A stretch of 64,000 nucleotides of DNA from CAZFER01 sp964517495 (GTDB lineage Bacteria; Hinthialibacterota; Hinthialibacteria; Hinthialibacterales; Hinthialibacteraceae). Under the pieces are notes generated by a model. The model saw nothing but the letters and a program-made list of their open reading frames with translations. It ran no database searches and had not been told where the DNA came from. Where the stretch lies: the NCBI GenBank assembly GCA_964517495.1, contig CAZFER010000006.1, positions 1-64,000 on the forward strand, given 5' to 3'. Both the position numbers and the translations under genes were made by a program. Positions 56,544-63,693 of this stretch are shown in pieces (within the stretch, counting starts at the first letter, position 1; each line of letters begins with the position of its first letter).

Positions 56544-59204
56544 ATGATGTTTTACAAGCAGCGTGTATTCCTCATAAGTCTGATCTTCATGACAATGACA
56601 ATTTCAATTGCCAAAGGGGGAGAACTAATCCCCTTTGCTTTACCTTGGGATGATCAAAGTGAGAGCATTACCAATGTCAGCCATTTGTTGGAAAAACCGG
56701 CTGGCAAGCATGGTTTTATTCATATTGGTGAGAATGGGCATTTCGTGGATGGCGCTGGAGAACGAATTCGATTGCTGGGAGTGAACCTTTCGTTTGAAGG
56801 CAATTTCCCGACACATAATCGAGCAGAGAAAATCGCATCGCGGATGGCAAAATTCGGCATAAATGCAGTTCGCCACCATCATATGGATACCCTTCGTGCC
56901 CCGCGCGGAATATGGAAAGAAGGCACATCGGATAAACAGACACTTGATCCTGAAAATCTGGATAGGCTCGATTACCTTATATATCAACTCAAACAAAACG
57001 GTATCTATTCAAATATCAATTTGAAGGTCGGGCGTGAGGTGATCGCTGGTGATGGATTAACCCACACTGATCAACTACCCCGATATGATAAAGGCGTGGA
57101 TCATTATCACCCCCGTTTAATTGAACTGCAAAAGGATTACGCACGTGATTTACTGACTCATCTCAATCCTTACACCCAAACCCGCTATGTGGATGAACCC
57201 AGTGTTGCCATTGTTGAAATCAACAATGAAAGCGGGTTGGTCAACCGTTGGAGTGGCGGTGATTTGGATAATCTTCCAGAGCACTATCTCTCACCATTAC
57301 AAGATGATTGGAATGAGTATTTAACTGCGAAGTATGATACCACAGCGCAGATCAAGGATGCCTGGCAGCCGGACATAGTTGGCAGCGGGGAGGATTTACT
57401 TACCCGCTCGCTTCGTTATTGGACCTTTCAGCAGATTGATGAAGGGAAAGGTTCAAGGCAAATTGTGGATGAAGGTCCCAATGGCGAAGAGGCCATGAAA
57501 ATCGAAACAACCCAAACCGGTCAGGAAAGTTGGCATGTGCAAACCTTTTACACTGGTTTGCATTTAAAAAAGGGTGGATTTTACAAATTCTCAGTTTGGC
57601 TAAAAAGTGATCACACTCGTGACGTGAGTGTGGGTATTAAGATGAATCACAGCCCCTGGCAAGGTTTGGATAGCTCGCGAACCATCCAGGTGGCTCCACG
57701 CTGGCAGAAGTTTGAATTCACCTTTTCGCCCAATCAGGATGAACCAAATGCGCGCTTGGATATTGGGGATTTAGGCGATGAGATTGCCACATTGTGGATA
57801 TATCAACCAAAACTGATTGAAGGCAATCCAGTGATTTTGCCTGAAGGAGAGTCTTTGGAACAGGGCAATATTGCCATATTGGAGCGGGAAGGATTTGCTG
57901 CTCGAACCATGAAAACGCGCCGGGATTGGATGGATTTCCTGGTTCAGCGCGAGACTGAGTATTATCGTGATATGAACCAGTTTTTAAAGGATGAGTTGGG
58001 AGTAAAACAAGTGATCGCCGGAACCCAGCTGGGATTCGGGACACTCCCAGCTCAGATGGAGAATGACTATATCGATATCCATAGTTACTGGCAGCATCCG
58101 GTTTTTCCCAACCGGTCGTGGGATTCGGTTGACTGGTTTGTAAGAAATATTTCAATTGTGAATGAACTGGATAATCCTCTGCAGCGCTTGATGACAGCGC
58201 AGGTGCAAGGGAAAGCGTTTACGGTTTCCGAATATAATCATCCCGCACCTAATACCTATGCATCGGAAGTGATTCCCTTGTTAGCCGCGTATGGAGCCTA
58301 TCAGGATTGGGATGGCATTTTTTATTATTCATATAGCCATACAAACAACTACGCGAGCCGCTCGATCAACAGTTTTTTTGATATTTATGGCCATACGCCC
58401 AAAATGACCGCCATGCCCATCGCGGCAATGATGTTTCAACGGGGTGATTTAACCCCTGCTCAAGAGCAAGTGATTGTGCCGGTTAAAAGAGATCATTATG
58501 TGGAAGAGCTGACTGAACGTAATGGCAGCACATGGTATGAACCGTTTGGTGAGAGTGGCATTCATTTCACCGCTCCATATTTATATCAAACATTATTGCG
58601 TTATGGGAATGAACCACAGACGGTTGATAATCCTCCCATACCACAAGATTCCACGGTGATGGAGAGCGACACAGGAGAATTGGTTTGGGATCATCGCATT
58701 GGCAATAAAGGATATGTTGCCATTCGAAGCAAAAACACCAAAGGATTTGTGGGATTTATCGCCCGGCGCACATTTGATTTGGGGCATGGATTCGAACTTC
58801 AAATAGGCGATACCATCCAGGATTGGGCTAATGTGTTACTCAGTAAGATGAAAGAATATGATAAAGGATTTTCGTGGCTGTTAACCGCCAGTGGATACGC
58901 AGAAAATAAAGGGATGATATGGAAGGATGAGGAAAAGAACTCCGTTGGCAACCAGTGGGGTTCCGGACCGCCAATGGTTGAAACGATACCCTTGTCCTTG
59001 ACGATTACTCCCCAGTTAATCCAGAAGAAAATGAATATTACCGTTTATCCATTGGATGAACGCGGCCAGCGCAAAGAGGCCTTAACCAATACGTTTCGAT
59101 TGGAAGACAATGCTATGGTGGTTGATCTAATGGATCAATCTCCTTCGTTATGGTATGAATTAGAGTTTCAAACCTCAGCAATGAATGGTTGGGAGGTATA
59201 TTAA
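56544..59204 (+). CDS. Secreted GH-A-clan glycoside hydrolase with inserted carbohydrate-binding domain
   Basis: An 886-residue protein with a signal peptide (about 7-24). The TIM barrel starts with RIRLLGVNLSFEGNFP. The acid/base Glu is in VEINNESG (about 226) and the nucleophile Glu in FTVSEYNHP (about 561). Between them lies a jelly-roll module (about 300-430, GFYKFSVWLKSD ... TFSPNQDEPNARLDIGD) resembling CBM4/9 modules. A C-terminal beta domain follows. GGAG precedes ATG 56544. The stop TAA (59202-59204) lies within the last attC core of the adjacent cassette array. Confidence 0.83.
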   Translation: MMFYKQRVFLISLIFMTMTISIAKGGELIPFALPWDDQSESITNVSHLLEKPAGKHGFIHIGENGHFVDGAGERIRLLGVNLSFEGNFPTHNRAEKIASRMAKFGINAVRHHHMDTLRAPRGIWKEGTSDKQTLDPENLDRLDYLIYQLKQNGIYSNINLKVGREVIAGDGLTHTDQLPRYDKGVDHYHPRLIELQKDYARDLLTHLNPYTQTRYVDEPSVAIVEINNESGLVNRWSGGDLDNLPEHYLSPLQDDWNEYLTAKYDTTAQIKDAWQPDIVGSGEDLLTRSLRYWTFQQIDEGKGSRQIVDEGPNGEEAMKIETTQTGQESWHVQTFYTGLHLKKGGFYKFSVWLKSDHTRDVSVGIKMNHSPWQGLDSSRTIQVAPRWQKFEFTFSPNQDEPNARLDIGDLGDEIATLWIYQPKLIEGNPVILPEGESLEQGNIAILEREGFAARTMKTRRDWMDFLVQRETEYYRDMNQFLKDELGVKQVIAGTQLGFGTLPAQMENDYIDIHSYWQHPVFPNRSWDSVDWFVRNISIVNELDNPLQRLMTAQVQGKAFTVSEYNHPAPNTYASEVIPLLAAYGAYQDWDGIFYYSYSHTNNYASRSINSFFDIYGHTPKMTAMPIAAMMFQRGDLTPAQEQVIVPVKRDHYVEELTERNGSTWYEPFGESGIHFTAPYLYQTLLRYGNEPQTVDNPPIPQDSTVMESDTGELVWDHRIGNKGYVAIRSKNTKGFVGFIARRTFDLGHGFELQIGDTIQDWANVLLSKMKEYDKGFSWLLTASGYAENKGMIWKDEEKNSVGNQWGSGPPMVETIPLSLTITPQLIQKKMNITVYPLDERGQRKEALTNTFRLEDNAMVVDLMDQSPSLWYELEFQTSAMNGWEVY

Positions 59205-59255
59205 CGCCAGCCTTGAGATACACTGTTAAGCGTCACCTCGAAGGCTTTGTTAAGC
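59199..59255 (-). mobile_element. attC site D (distal end of cassette array)
   Basis: On the minus strand GCTTAAC (59249-59255, R double-prime) and GTTAATA (59199-59205, R prime) flank an imperfect palindrome. CTCGAAGGCT on the plus strand (59237-59246) pairs with AGCCTTGAG (59209-59217) but for one extra G, the extrahelical base expected of attC. The site overlaps the toxin gene's last codons and the glycosidase stop. Confidence 0.75.
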
Positions 59256-59419
59256 CCGCTCTGCGTTGTTGCCAGGAGCTGCTTCCCTTCCCGAATCTGA
59301 TCAATAACCAGCTGAACATCCAAGCGGATGCTGCGATATTTTTTTGCCAGCGCACGAAGGCTGCGTTTGAAATCCGGAGTGAATTCAATCTCATCAGGAG
59401 AAATCTTCTCATCTGTCAT
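59201..59419 (-). pseudogene. Truncated RelE/ParE-like toxin
   Basis: The first 50 residues (EFTPDFKRSLRALAKKYRSIRLDVQLVIDQIREGKQLL) match the N-terminal helices of RelE/ParE-family mRNA interferases. The last 18 codons are encoded by attC D and give no family similarity, so the beta-sheet with the active site is missing (72 residues against about 90-110). It overlaps its antitoxin's stop by a few bases. Probably inactive. Confidence 0.7.
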
Positions 59420-59516
59420 CGCCGATATCTGTCCACAATTCGTCAATAGGCATTGTCTTATCAGTCATGGCTTCTTCCCAACCTTGACGGAAACTGCTTT
59501 CCGCCGGTTTCTTCAT
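59409..59516 (-). CDS. Short RelB-like antitoxin
   Basis: A 35-residue protein: SFRQGWEEAMTDKTMPIDELWTDIGDD. The tail FRQGWEEA ... PIDELW is that of small antitoxins paired with RelE/ParE toxins. Its ATG (59514-59516) overlaps the stop of the lipoprotein gene (TAATG) and its stop overlaps the toxin start, so three genes are coupled. Confidence 0.7.
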   Translation of the reverse strand: MKKPAESSFRQGWEEAMTDKTMPIDELWTDIGDDR

Positions 59517-59788
59517 TATTTCTTTATCTTTTTCTCCAAATCCAGGACACTCCCATCAGATCTGAAACGAACCGTCAATTCGGAGAAATAATCGCGATCC
59601 TCAACCCGCCACTGGTGACGCCCGTCTTCAAAAATCTGATCCGGATTTCCCAGGACACGATAGACTTCTTCTTTCATCATTTCCCGGTCAATTTGCTGAT
59701 GCCGAATACTTGCTTCACGAACATGCGATGAATATCCGGAAACGCATCCCGCAAGCACTATAAGGATAATTATGAAATACGCTCTCAT
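59516..59788 (-). CDS. Small lipoprotein, BamE/SmpA-like
   Basis: A 90-residue protein with a lipobox LVLAGC (Cys15), and a short domain MKEEVYRVLGNPDQIFEDGRHQWRV ... VRFRSDG with the alpha-alpha-beta-beta pattern of SmpA/OmlA proteins. These bind outer-membrane assembly proteins. It sits inside the cassette array between attC C and the TA pair and is presumably part of the same cassette. No SD is obvious. Confidence 0.7.
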   Translation of the reverse strand: MRAYFIIILIVLAGCVSGYSSHVREASIRHQQIDREMMKEEVYRVLGNPDQIFEDGRHQWRVEDRDYFSELTVRFRSDGSVLDLEKKIKK

Positions 59789-59815
59789 GTGATTATCTTC
59801 TTCCGGCTAAGGTTA

Positions 59816-59864
59816 GCATAACCGGCATGACGAATTCGCGCCTATGTTTATGTATTTGTTAGAC
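59816..59864 (-). mobile_element. attC-like site C
   Basis: On the minus strand GTCTAAC (59858-59864) contains the TAA stop of higA, as often found in gene cassettes. The other end is taken as GTTATGC (59816-59822). The sequence AAATACATAAAC after R double-prime closely resembles the corresponding part of site B. The stem is weak, so this call is less certain than A, B and D. Confidence 0.55.
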
Positions 59865-60173
59865 TGGCTCCAGCGGCTGGATTCGTACCATCGTCGTCTT
59901 TAGAGCGCGAGAAGCCTTCCAGAGATCTACCGCACGCTGCGCATTGAGCCAGAACTCTGGCGTGTTACCAAATAAACGCGAGAGCCGAAGCGCCATCTCA
60001 GGACTCACAGCTCGACGTTCCCGAAGCAGTTCATTGACAGTCTGGCGTGACACCCCCAGAGCTTTTGCAAGCCTTGTTACCGTGAGACCATAATCTGGTA
60101 GAAAATCCTCCCGAAGCATCTCACCAGGATGCGTGGGACAAACTGTCCTCTCCCTTGTATTCGGGATACTCAT
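59859..60173 (-). CDS. higA: HigA-type HTH antitoxin
   Basis: A 104-residue protein: CPTHPGEMLREDFLPDYGLTVTRLAKALGVSRQTVNELLRERRAVSPEMALRLSRLFGNTPEFWLNAQ, the standard HigA/VapI Xre-type sequence. It binds and neutralises HigB and represses the operon. ATG 60173 follows GGAGGTG by five bases. The stop codon is within attC site C. Confidence 0.92.
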   Translation of the reverse strand: MSIPNTRERTVCPTHPGEMLREDFLPDYGLTVTRLAKALGVSRQTVNELLRERRAVSPEMALRLSRLFGNTPEFWLNAQRAVDLWKASRALKTTMVRIQPLEPV

Positions 60174-60186
60174 ATCACACCTCCAT

Positions 60187-60468
60187 TCAGTGATAGTCGG
60201 TGAGCTCGACATCATAGGCATCGCCATCGACAAAGCGGAAGCAGATACGCCATTGATCATTAACAGAGATCGAAAACTGCCCCTTGCGATCCCGTTCGAG
60301 CTCATGGAACCTATTGCTTGGAGGGACCTTCAAATCGTCAAGCCCCGTTGCCAAATCAATATATTCAAGCTTACGTATCGCGCACCTCACGATATCAGGT
60401 GGAAACCGTCTCGACTTGCCGGTTGAATACAACCCCTCCGTGTGCCTATCTGCGAATGTTTTAATCAT
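60187..60468 (-). CDS. higB: HigB-type mRNA interferase toxin
   Basis: A 93-residue RelE-superfamily toxin: IKTFADRHTEGLYSTGKSRRFP, PPSNRFHELERDRKGQFSISVNDQWRICFRF, DAYDVELTDYH. The order toxin then antitoxin is the HigBA norm. It precedes higA by 13 bp. GTG 60471 is an alternative start. Cleaves ribosome-bound mRNA when unneutralised; carried in many integrons as a stabilising cassette. Confidence 0.92.
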   Translation of the reverse strand: MIKTFADRHTEGLYSTGKSRRFPPDIVRCAIRKLEYIDLATGLDDLKVPPSNRFHELERDRKGQFSISVNDQWRICFRFVDGDAYDVELTDYH

Positions 60469-60589
60469 CACTTAATATAATGCGTCACGTGACAGTTGTC
60501 AATGGCGAAGTTGACAAATCCTGTCTAGCACTATTATAACCGGCAACAACACCGACATATATTCTGAGATGATTTTACCAAGACCCCAT

Positions 60590-60642
60590 AACTAACAGAA
60601 CTGCAGAGGCGATTTGCGGTTCAGTTTATATATTTGTTATGC
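60590..60642 (-). mobile_element. attC site B
   Basis: On the minus strand GCATAAC (60636-60642) and GTTAGTT (60590-60596) flank an imperfect stem. AGAACTGCA (60597-60605) pairs with TGCGGTTC (60615-60622), with an unpaired stretch of 9 bases between. The preceding ORF's TAA lies inside GCATAAC. R prime is identical to that of site A. Confidence 0.75.
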
Positions 60643-60956
60643 ATTTCTCGCGGACCAATACTCAGTTTCCAACCAAGAACAAAGTTTTTCTACATTAGAA
60701 ATTGCTTCCATTATCTTTTCTGGGGTAGGAGAAATAGTGGGTGTAAATAACCATGACTGATTTTCTTGATCCGAAATTAGCGCCAACTCAGAGTCCTGAA
60801 TGAAATACGGTTTGGGATGTTTGTTCAAATCACTATTTGAATAAGAAATGTGACTTGTTAGTTTCTCAGGATGTTGAATACGATTTCTGACCAAAGGAAT
60901 CTGCTCAACTATATCTAGATTAGCCGGGCATGCATTCATGTCTAACCCTATTTTTT
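60637..60956 (-). CDS. Cassette-borne hypothetical protein, C-terminal part (5' end lost in gap)
   Basis: About 105 codons remain: NACPANLDIVEQIPLVRNRIQHPE ... SELALISDQENQSWLFTPTISPTPEKI ... SWLETEYWSARNA. I do not recognise it; a HEPN-like helical pattern is possible. It could belong to the DUF4365 gene on the other side of the gap or be another gene. The stop is within attC site B. Confidence 0.45.
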
Positions 60957-61056
60957 NNNNNNNNNNNNNNNNNNNNNNNNNNNNNNNNNNNNNNNNNNNN
61001 NNNNNNNNNNNNNNNNNNNNNNNNNNNNNNNNNNNNNNNNNNNNNNNNNNNNNNNN
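60957..61056. other. Assembly gap (100 N)
   Basis: A run of exactly 100 N, the usual placeholder for a scaffold join of unknown length, inside the cassette array. Repeated cassettes are a typical cause of assembly breaks. Cassettes may be missing. Confidence 0.98.
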
Positions 61057-61363
61057 AGCCAGGATCATGTAAGACAATTAATACGGGTATCGAATAGTTT
61101 TTCCAGTAATCCAAATGTACAACATCACTCCGAAATATAATCCCCTCACTCGTTGATTCTGTGAACCAGCTTTTTCCAGATTTAATCTGAAGGGCCAAGA
61201 GTTCCCCTTTCGTTTTTTTGTGTTTAACTATTTCTACTAATGCATCAATGACATAATCTCTAGCACTCTGGGGACAAAATATCCAATTGAGTTCATCGGT
61301 GATTATTTTTCCTGCATTGTAAACACCAGAATCGCCCTGCTGATCATTTTCGCTTACTTTCAT
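61057..61363 (-). CDS. DUF4365-domain protein, N-terminal part (3' end lost in gap)
   Basis: Residues visible include GVYNAGKIITDELNWIFCPQSARDYVIDALVEIV, LLALQIKSGKSWF and IFRSDVVHLDYWKNYSIPVLIVLHDPG, the DUF4365 pattern: a PD-(D/E)xK-like fold with D...QxKSGK, common in defence and mobile loci. It resembles nuclease effectors. The frame is cut by the gap. It lies between the Phd-like antitoxin and the hypothetical above. Confidence 0.75.
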
Positions 61364-61387
61364 TTAGTAATATCCTTTGATCACCAG

Positions 61388-61415
61388 CAGGTGGGAAGCG
61401 CAATGGACCACCTGT
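61388..61415. repeat. Inverted repeat between cassette genes
   Basis: CAGCAGGTGGGA (from 61383) and TCCACCTGTC-type arms (CAGGTGG / CCACCTG) flank about 13 bases between the DUF4365 start and the Phd-like stop. It lacks the AAC and GTT cores, so it may be a terminator or a decayed attC. Confidence 0.4.
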
Positions 61416-61451
61416 CCGTGAAACTGATAGGTTCTACCTTTCCCGTCCTTC

Positions 61452-61658
61452 TCAAATAATATCTATTATCTCTTGTGTAGCAATATTCGCCTTAATTGCT
61501 GGAACATCAAGGGGAGACTGAGCTATTTTTTCCGGGACCAATGCGAAAGTTCTGCCGTCCTTCCCTCGGATTAGCACTTTTCCTGTGGTTTCAGCTTGAT
61601 CAAGAATCATGGCCAGTTTTTGCAGTGCTTCAGAATATGTATTAACCTGCATTTTCAC
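61452..61658 (-). CDS. Orphan Phd/YefM-like antitoxin
   Basis: A 68-residue protein: MQVNTYSEALQKLAMILDQAETTGKVLIRGKDGRTFALVPEK, the N-terminal fold of Phd/YefM antitoxins, followed by a C-terminal toxin-binding tail IKANIATQEIIDII. No toxin gene follows it. In integrons such orphan antitoxins may neutralise toxins elsewhere. Confidence 0.7.
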   Translation of the reverse strand: MKMQVNTYSEALQKLAMILDQAETTGKVLIRGKDGRTFALVPEKIAQSPLDVPAIKANIATQEIIDII

Positions 61659-61699
61659 CTCCAGAGTCTCAACATTGGTCTATTCTTTTCTTCATATGG

Positions 61700-61805
61700 A
61701 ACTAACGTTCGCTTGAGCGGCGGGCGGGTGTAGAGACTACTTTCGGGTTCACTAAATACCTGAAAAAGCCCCGATCTCACCCGTCCGCTCCAAGTTTTGT
61801 TAGGC
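61700..61805 (-). mobile_element. attC site A
   Basis: The best attC in the window. On the minus strand it reads GCCTAAC (61799-61805) ... GTTAGTT (61700-61706). GCTTGAGCGGCGGGCGGGTG (61711-61730) pairs with CACCCGTCCGCTCCAAG (61778-61794) with bulges. The CTCAAGCGAACGTTAG end resembles class 1 integron attC sites. It follows vapC by about 40 bp on the coding strand. Confidence 0.85.
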
Positions 61806-61846
61806 AGGCACAGAGAAACCCAGTACTCTATTTTAGAGCATACGTT

Positions 61847-62242
61847 CTATGACGATGACCATGTAACTTGAACATTGTATGCACTGAACGCCTGATCTTT
61901 GGTAACGAGAAACATCCCTTCTTGCATGGCTTGGGCAACTAGAAGGCGATCAAACGGGTCTTTGTGATGATAAGGCAAAGTGTGTAGTGTATCGAAGTGT
62001 TCAGGTGTGATGGCTAAAAGATCAATTGCATTGGCCCAGACATGTTCATGGATCAAGGTAGTTGGTGGTGTCGGAACTGTTAATCTGCCAAGACTCGATT
62101 TGATCGTGATTTCCCAAACGCTAGCCACACTTAGATAGCGCTCATTGTTTGCTTCTTCAATCAATTGTCGGGCGTAGGCATCCAACTGTGGATCACCAGC
62201 AATAAACCACAAGAAGGTATGCGTGTCAAGAAGGATTTTCAC
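61847..62242 (-). CDS. vapC: PIN-domain toxin (VapC-like)
   Basis: A 131-residue PIN ribonuclease. Catalytic acids are in ILLDTHTFLWF (Asp6), VASVWEITIKSSLG (Glu44), DPFDRLLVAQA (Asp residues near 98) and the C-terminal VTKDQAF (Asp). It overlaps its antitoxin by 4 bp. Toxins of this type cleave tRNA or rRNA. Confidence 0.93.
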   Translation of the reverse strand: MKILLDTHTFLWFIAGDPQLDAYARQLIEEANNERYLSVASVWEITIKSSLGRLTVPTPPTTLIHEHVWANAIDLLAITPEHFDTLHTLPYHHKDPFDRLLVAQAMQEGMFLVTKDQAFSAYNVQVTWSSS

Positions 62243-62463
62243 GACATATACTCTTCAAAGCCTTCAATGGGTTCATCAAAGTCGGGACCAATGTGAACCA
62301 ATCCCCGTGCACTACCAAAAATAGGTTGAGGTGTGCGCGGTAAGGCCATTATTTTGAAAGCCGAGCCATCAGAACCGATAATCACTAATTCTTGACCATG
62401 TGCAACTTTGTTAAGAAGTTTGTCCAGCTCGTTACTGGCCTGCTTTACCGAAATTTGTATCAT
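62239..62463 (-). CDS. Phd/YefM-type antitoxin of VapC
   Basis: A 74-residue protein with ISVKQASNELDKLLNKVAHGQELVIIGSDGSAFKIMAL, a Phd fold. It is translationally coupled to the PIN toxin. Its start lies 31 bp inside the end of the upstream membrane-protein frame. Confidence 0.88.
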   Translation of the reverse strand: MIQISVKQASNELDKLLNKVAHGQELVIIGSDGSAFKIMALPRTPQPIFGSARGLVHIGPDFDEPIEGFEEYMS

Positions 62464-63076
62464 TGGTGTCCTCCACTACAATAATTTCCTCAGAGTAGCT
62501 ACGTTTCCAATTATCACGAAAGGAAATGCGAACCAAGTACTTATCACGAGCCGTTTCGTATGTACAGACAGCGATCACGTAGTCTTTGATTTTCTTGGCT
62601 TCAATTACCTTTGGTTTGCCATCATTAAACAACTCACTCCAGCCACCATCAGCAACTGTATAAATCCATTTCCGTTCACTCCCTATCTTTACTTCACGAA
62701 TTTCAGGACGGTAAAATTTGACTTGAGAATCACCTGAAGTGATTGAAATGTCAAGAATGTCAATAGTCTTGCCTGAATCACTATTCTCGATACGGATTAG
62801 TATTATTATACCTGTAACTTACTGAATAGCTTCTCCATTTTTACGCGCCCACCTCTTTATGTTGGTGTGATTGGCATCTACTTTGAATACAAGGCGGTTG
62901 GGAGGTAATAAACCGCTATCCTTTAATTCTTTGAGAGCGCCAGCAATTGCTCCGGGAATGACTGCAAGAAGGAGGTATAGCGTAGGTTCTTGCTTTCCAG
63001 TGATGATTTCATAAATTGCAGCGGCAATGGCGCTTATCGGAGCCAAAAAGATCAATACGATTACAAAAATACGCAT
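62432..63076 (-). pseudogene. Membrane-anchored protein gene split by an in-frame TAA
   Basis: From ATG 63076 the frame encodes two hydrophobic helices (about residues 3-22 and 32-48) then SGLLPPNRLVFKVDANHTN ... NGEAIQ and stops at TAA 62819-62821. The same frame continues without further stop for 128 codons (VTGIIILIRIENSDSGKTIDILDI ... SYSEEIIVVEDT), beginning with no ATG, GTG or TTG until TTG 62632. The two parts total 215 codons. Either a nonsense mutation or sequencing error split one gene, or the second half is a decayed cassette ORF. Function unknown. Confidence 0.65.
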
Positions 63077-63110
63077 AAACCAGACTACCTTCTCGTGACG
63101 GCATATAGCC

Positions 63111-63117
63111 GCCTAAC
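63111..63117 (-). mobile_element. attI- or attC-type R prime core at proximal end of array
   Basis: GTTAGGC on the minus strand (GTTRRRY consensus) precedes the first cassette ORF by 35 bp. A partner R double-prime with matching stem is not visible upstream, so it could be the cassette side of an attI junction. No integrase gene is seen in the remaining 880 bp of the window. Confidence 0.5.
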
Positions 63118-63358
63118 AATTTTTTCAATGGTTTCCGGACATTAAACCATATCGTCTTGACTGTCAAGAAAGAATCGCATCAATTATCTATATCCTAACC
63201 GTTGTTTATCACAAATAGGCTTTGAGGCTGAAATTCTATTGTTCATGATAAAATCAAATCAGGATTTAATCCATACTTATTTAAAGCAATTAACGAATCA
63301 TTGAATTTCTCCGTCTGTTCGGAGGGATTTCTCCAAATGGTTGCATTTTGCCCCCCTA

Positions 63359-63577
63359 TTAGCCCGCGTTGTCTGGAATTTGTGTTGCCTGCAAAATGAG
63401 CCGAAGCGCCTTGTTGACAGCTTCATCGGTAGGAAAAGCTCGCGCCAAATCTGGTTCTAACACAACCACATTGCTACCAACTCGCTGTTCTGGTGCATAT
63501 CGGCCTTTGGGTATAATCGGTAGTTGCGAAAGATCGTATTCCTCTCGCAATTCATAATCGTCATTTGGATTCTTCAT
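63359..63577 (-). CDS. Conserved hypothetical (putative antitoxin-like)
   Basis: A 72-residue protein: ELREEYDLSQLPIIPKGRYAPE, GSNVVVLEPDLARAFPTDEAVNKALRLIL. This EYDxSxL ... VVLEPD ... FPTDEAVNxALR pattern is common in cyanobacterial and planctomycete small proteins often found beside RelE-like or PIN toxins, but no toxin is next to it here. ATG 63577 chosen because the domain starts there. Confidence 0.65.
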   Translation of the reverse strand: MKNPNDDYELREEYDLSQLPIIPKGRYAPEQRVGSNVVVLEPDLARAFPTDEAVNKALRLILQATQIPDNAG

Positions 63578-63641
63578 ATTAAAATAGTACATTGATGAGT
63601 TGAACAACGCAACCCATCCTACGAATCTCGTTAAAAATGAA

Positions 63642-63671
63642 AAAGCCGCCCTCATCAATGAGCGCGGCTTT
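63642..63671. terminator. Terminator after the right-edge gene
   Basis: Stem AAAGCCGC (63642-63649) / GCGGCTTT (63664-63671) extended by CTCAT / ATGAG inside. It lies 23 bp after the stop of the minus-strand gene ending at 63694 and has a T-rich or A-rich flank on both sides. Confidence 0.85.
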
Positions 63672-63693
63672 AATCATTCTCTAAAATCAGAAA

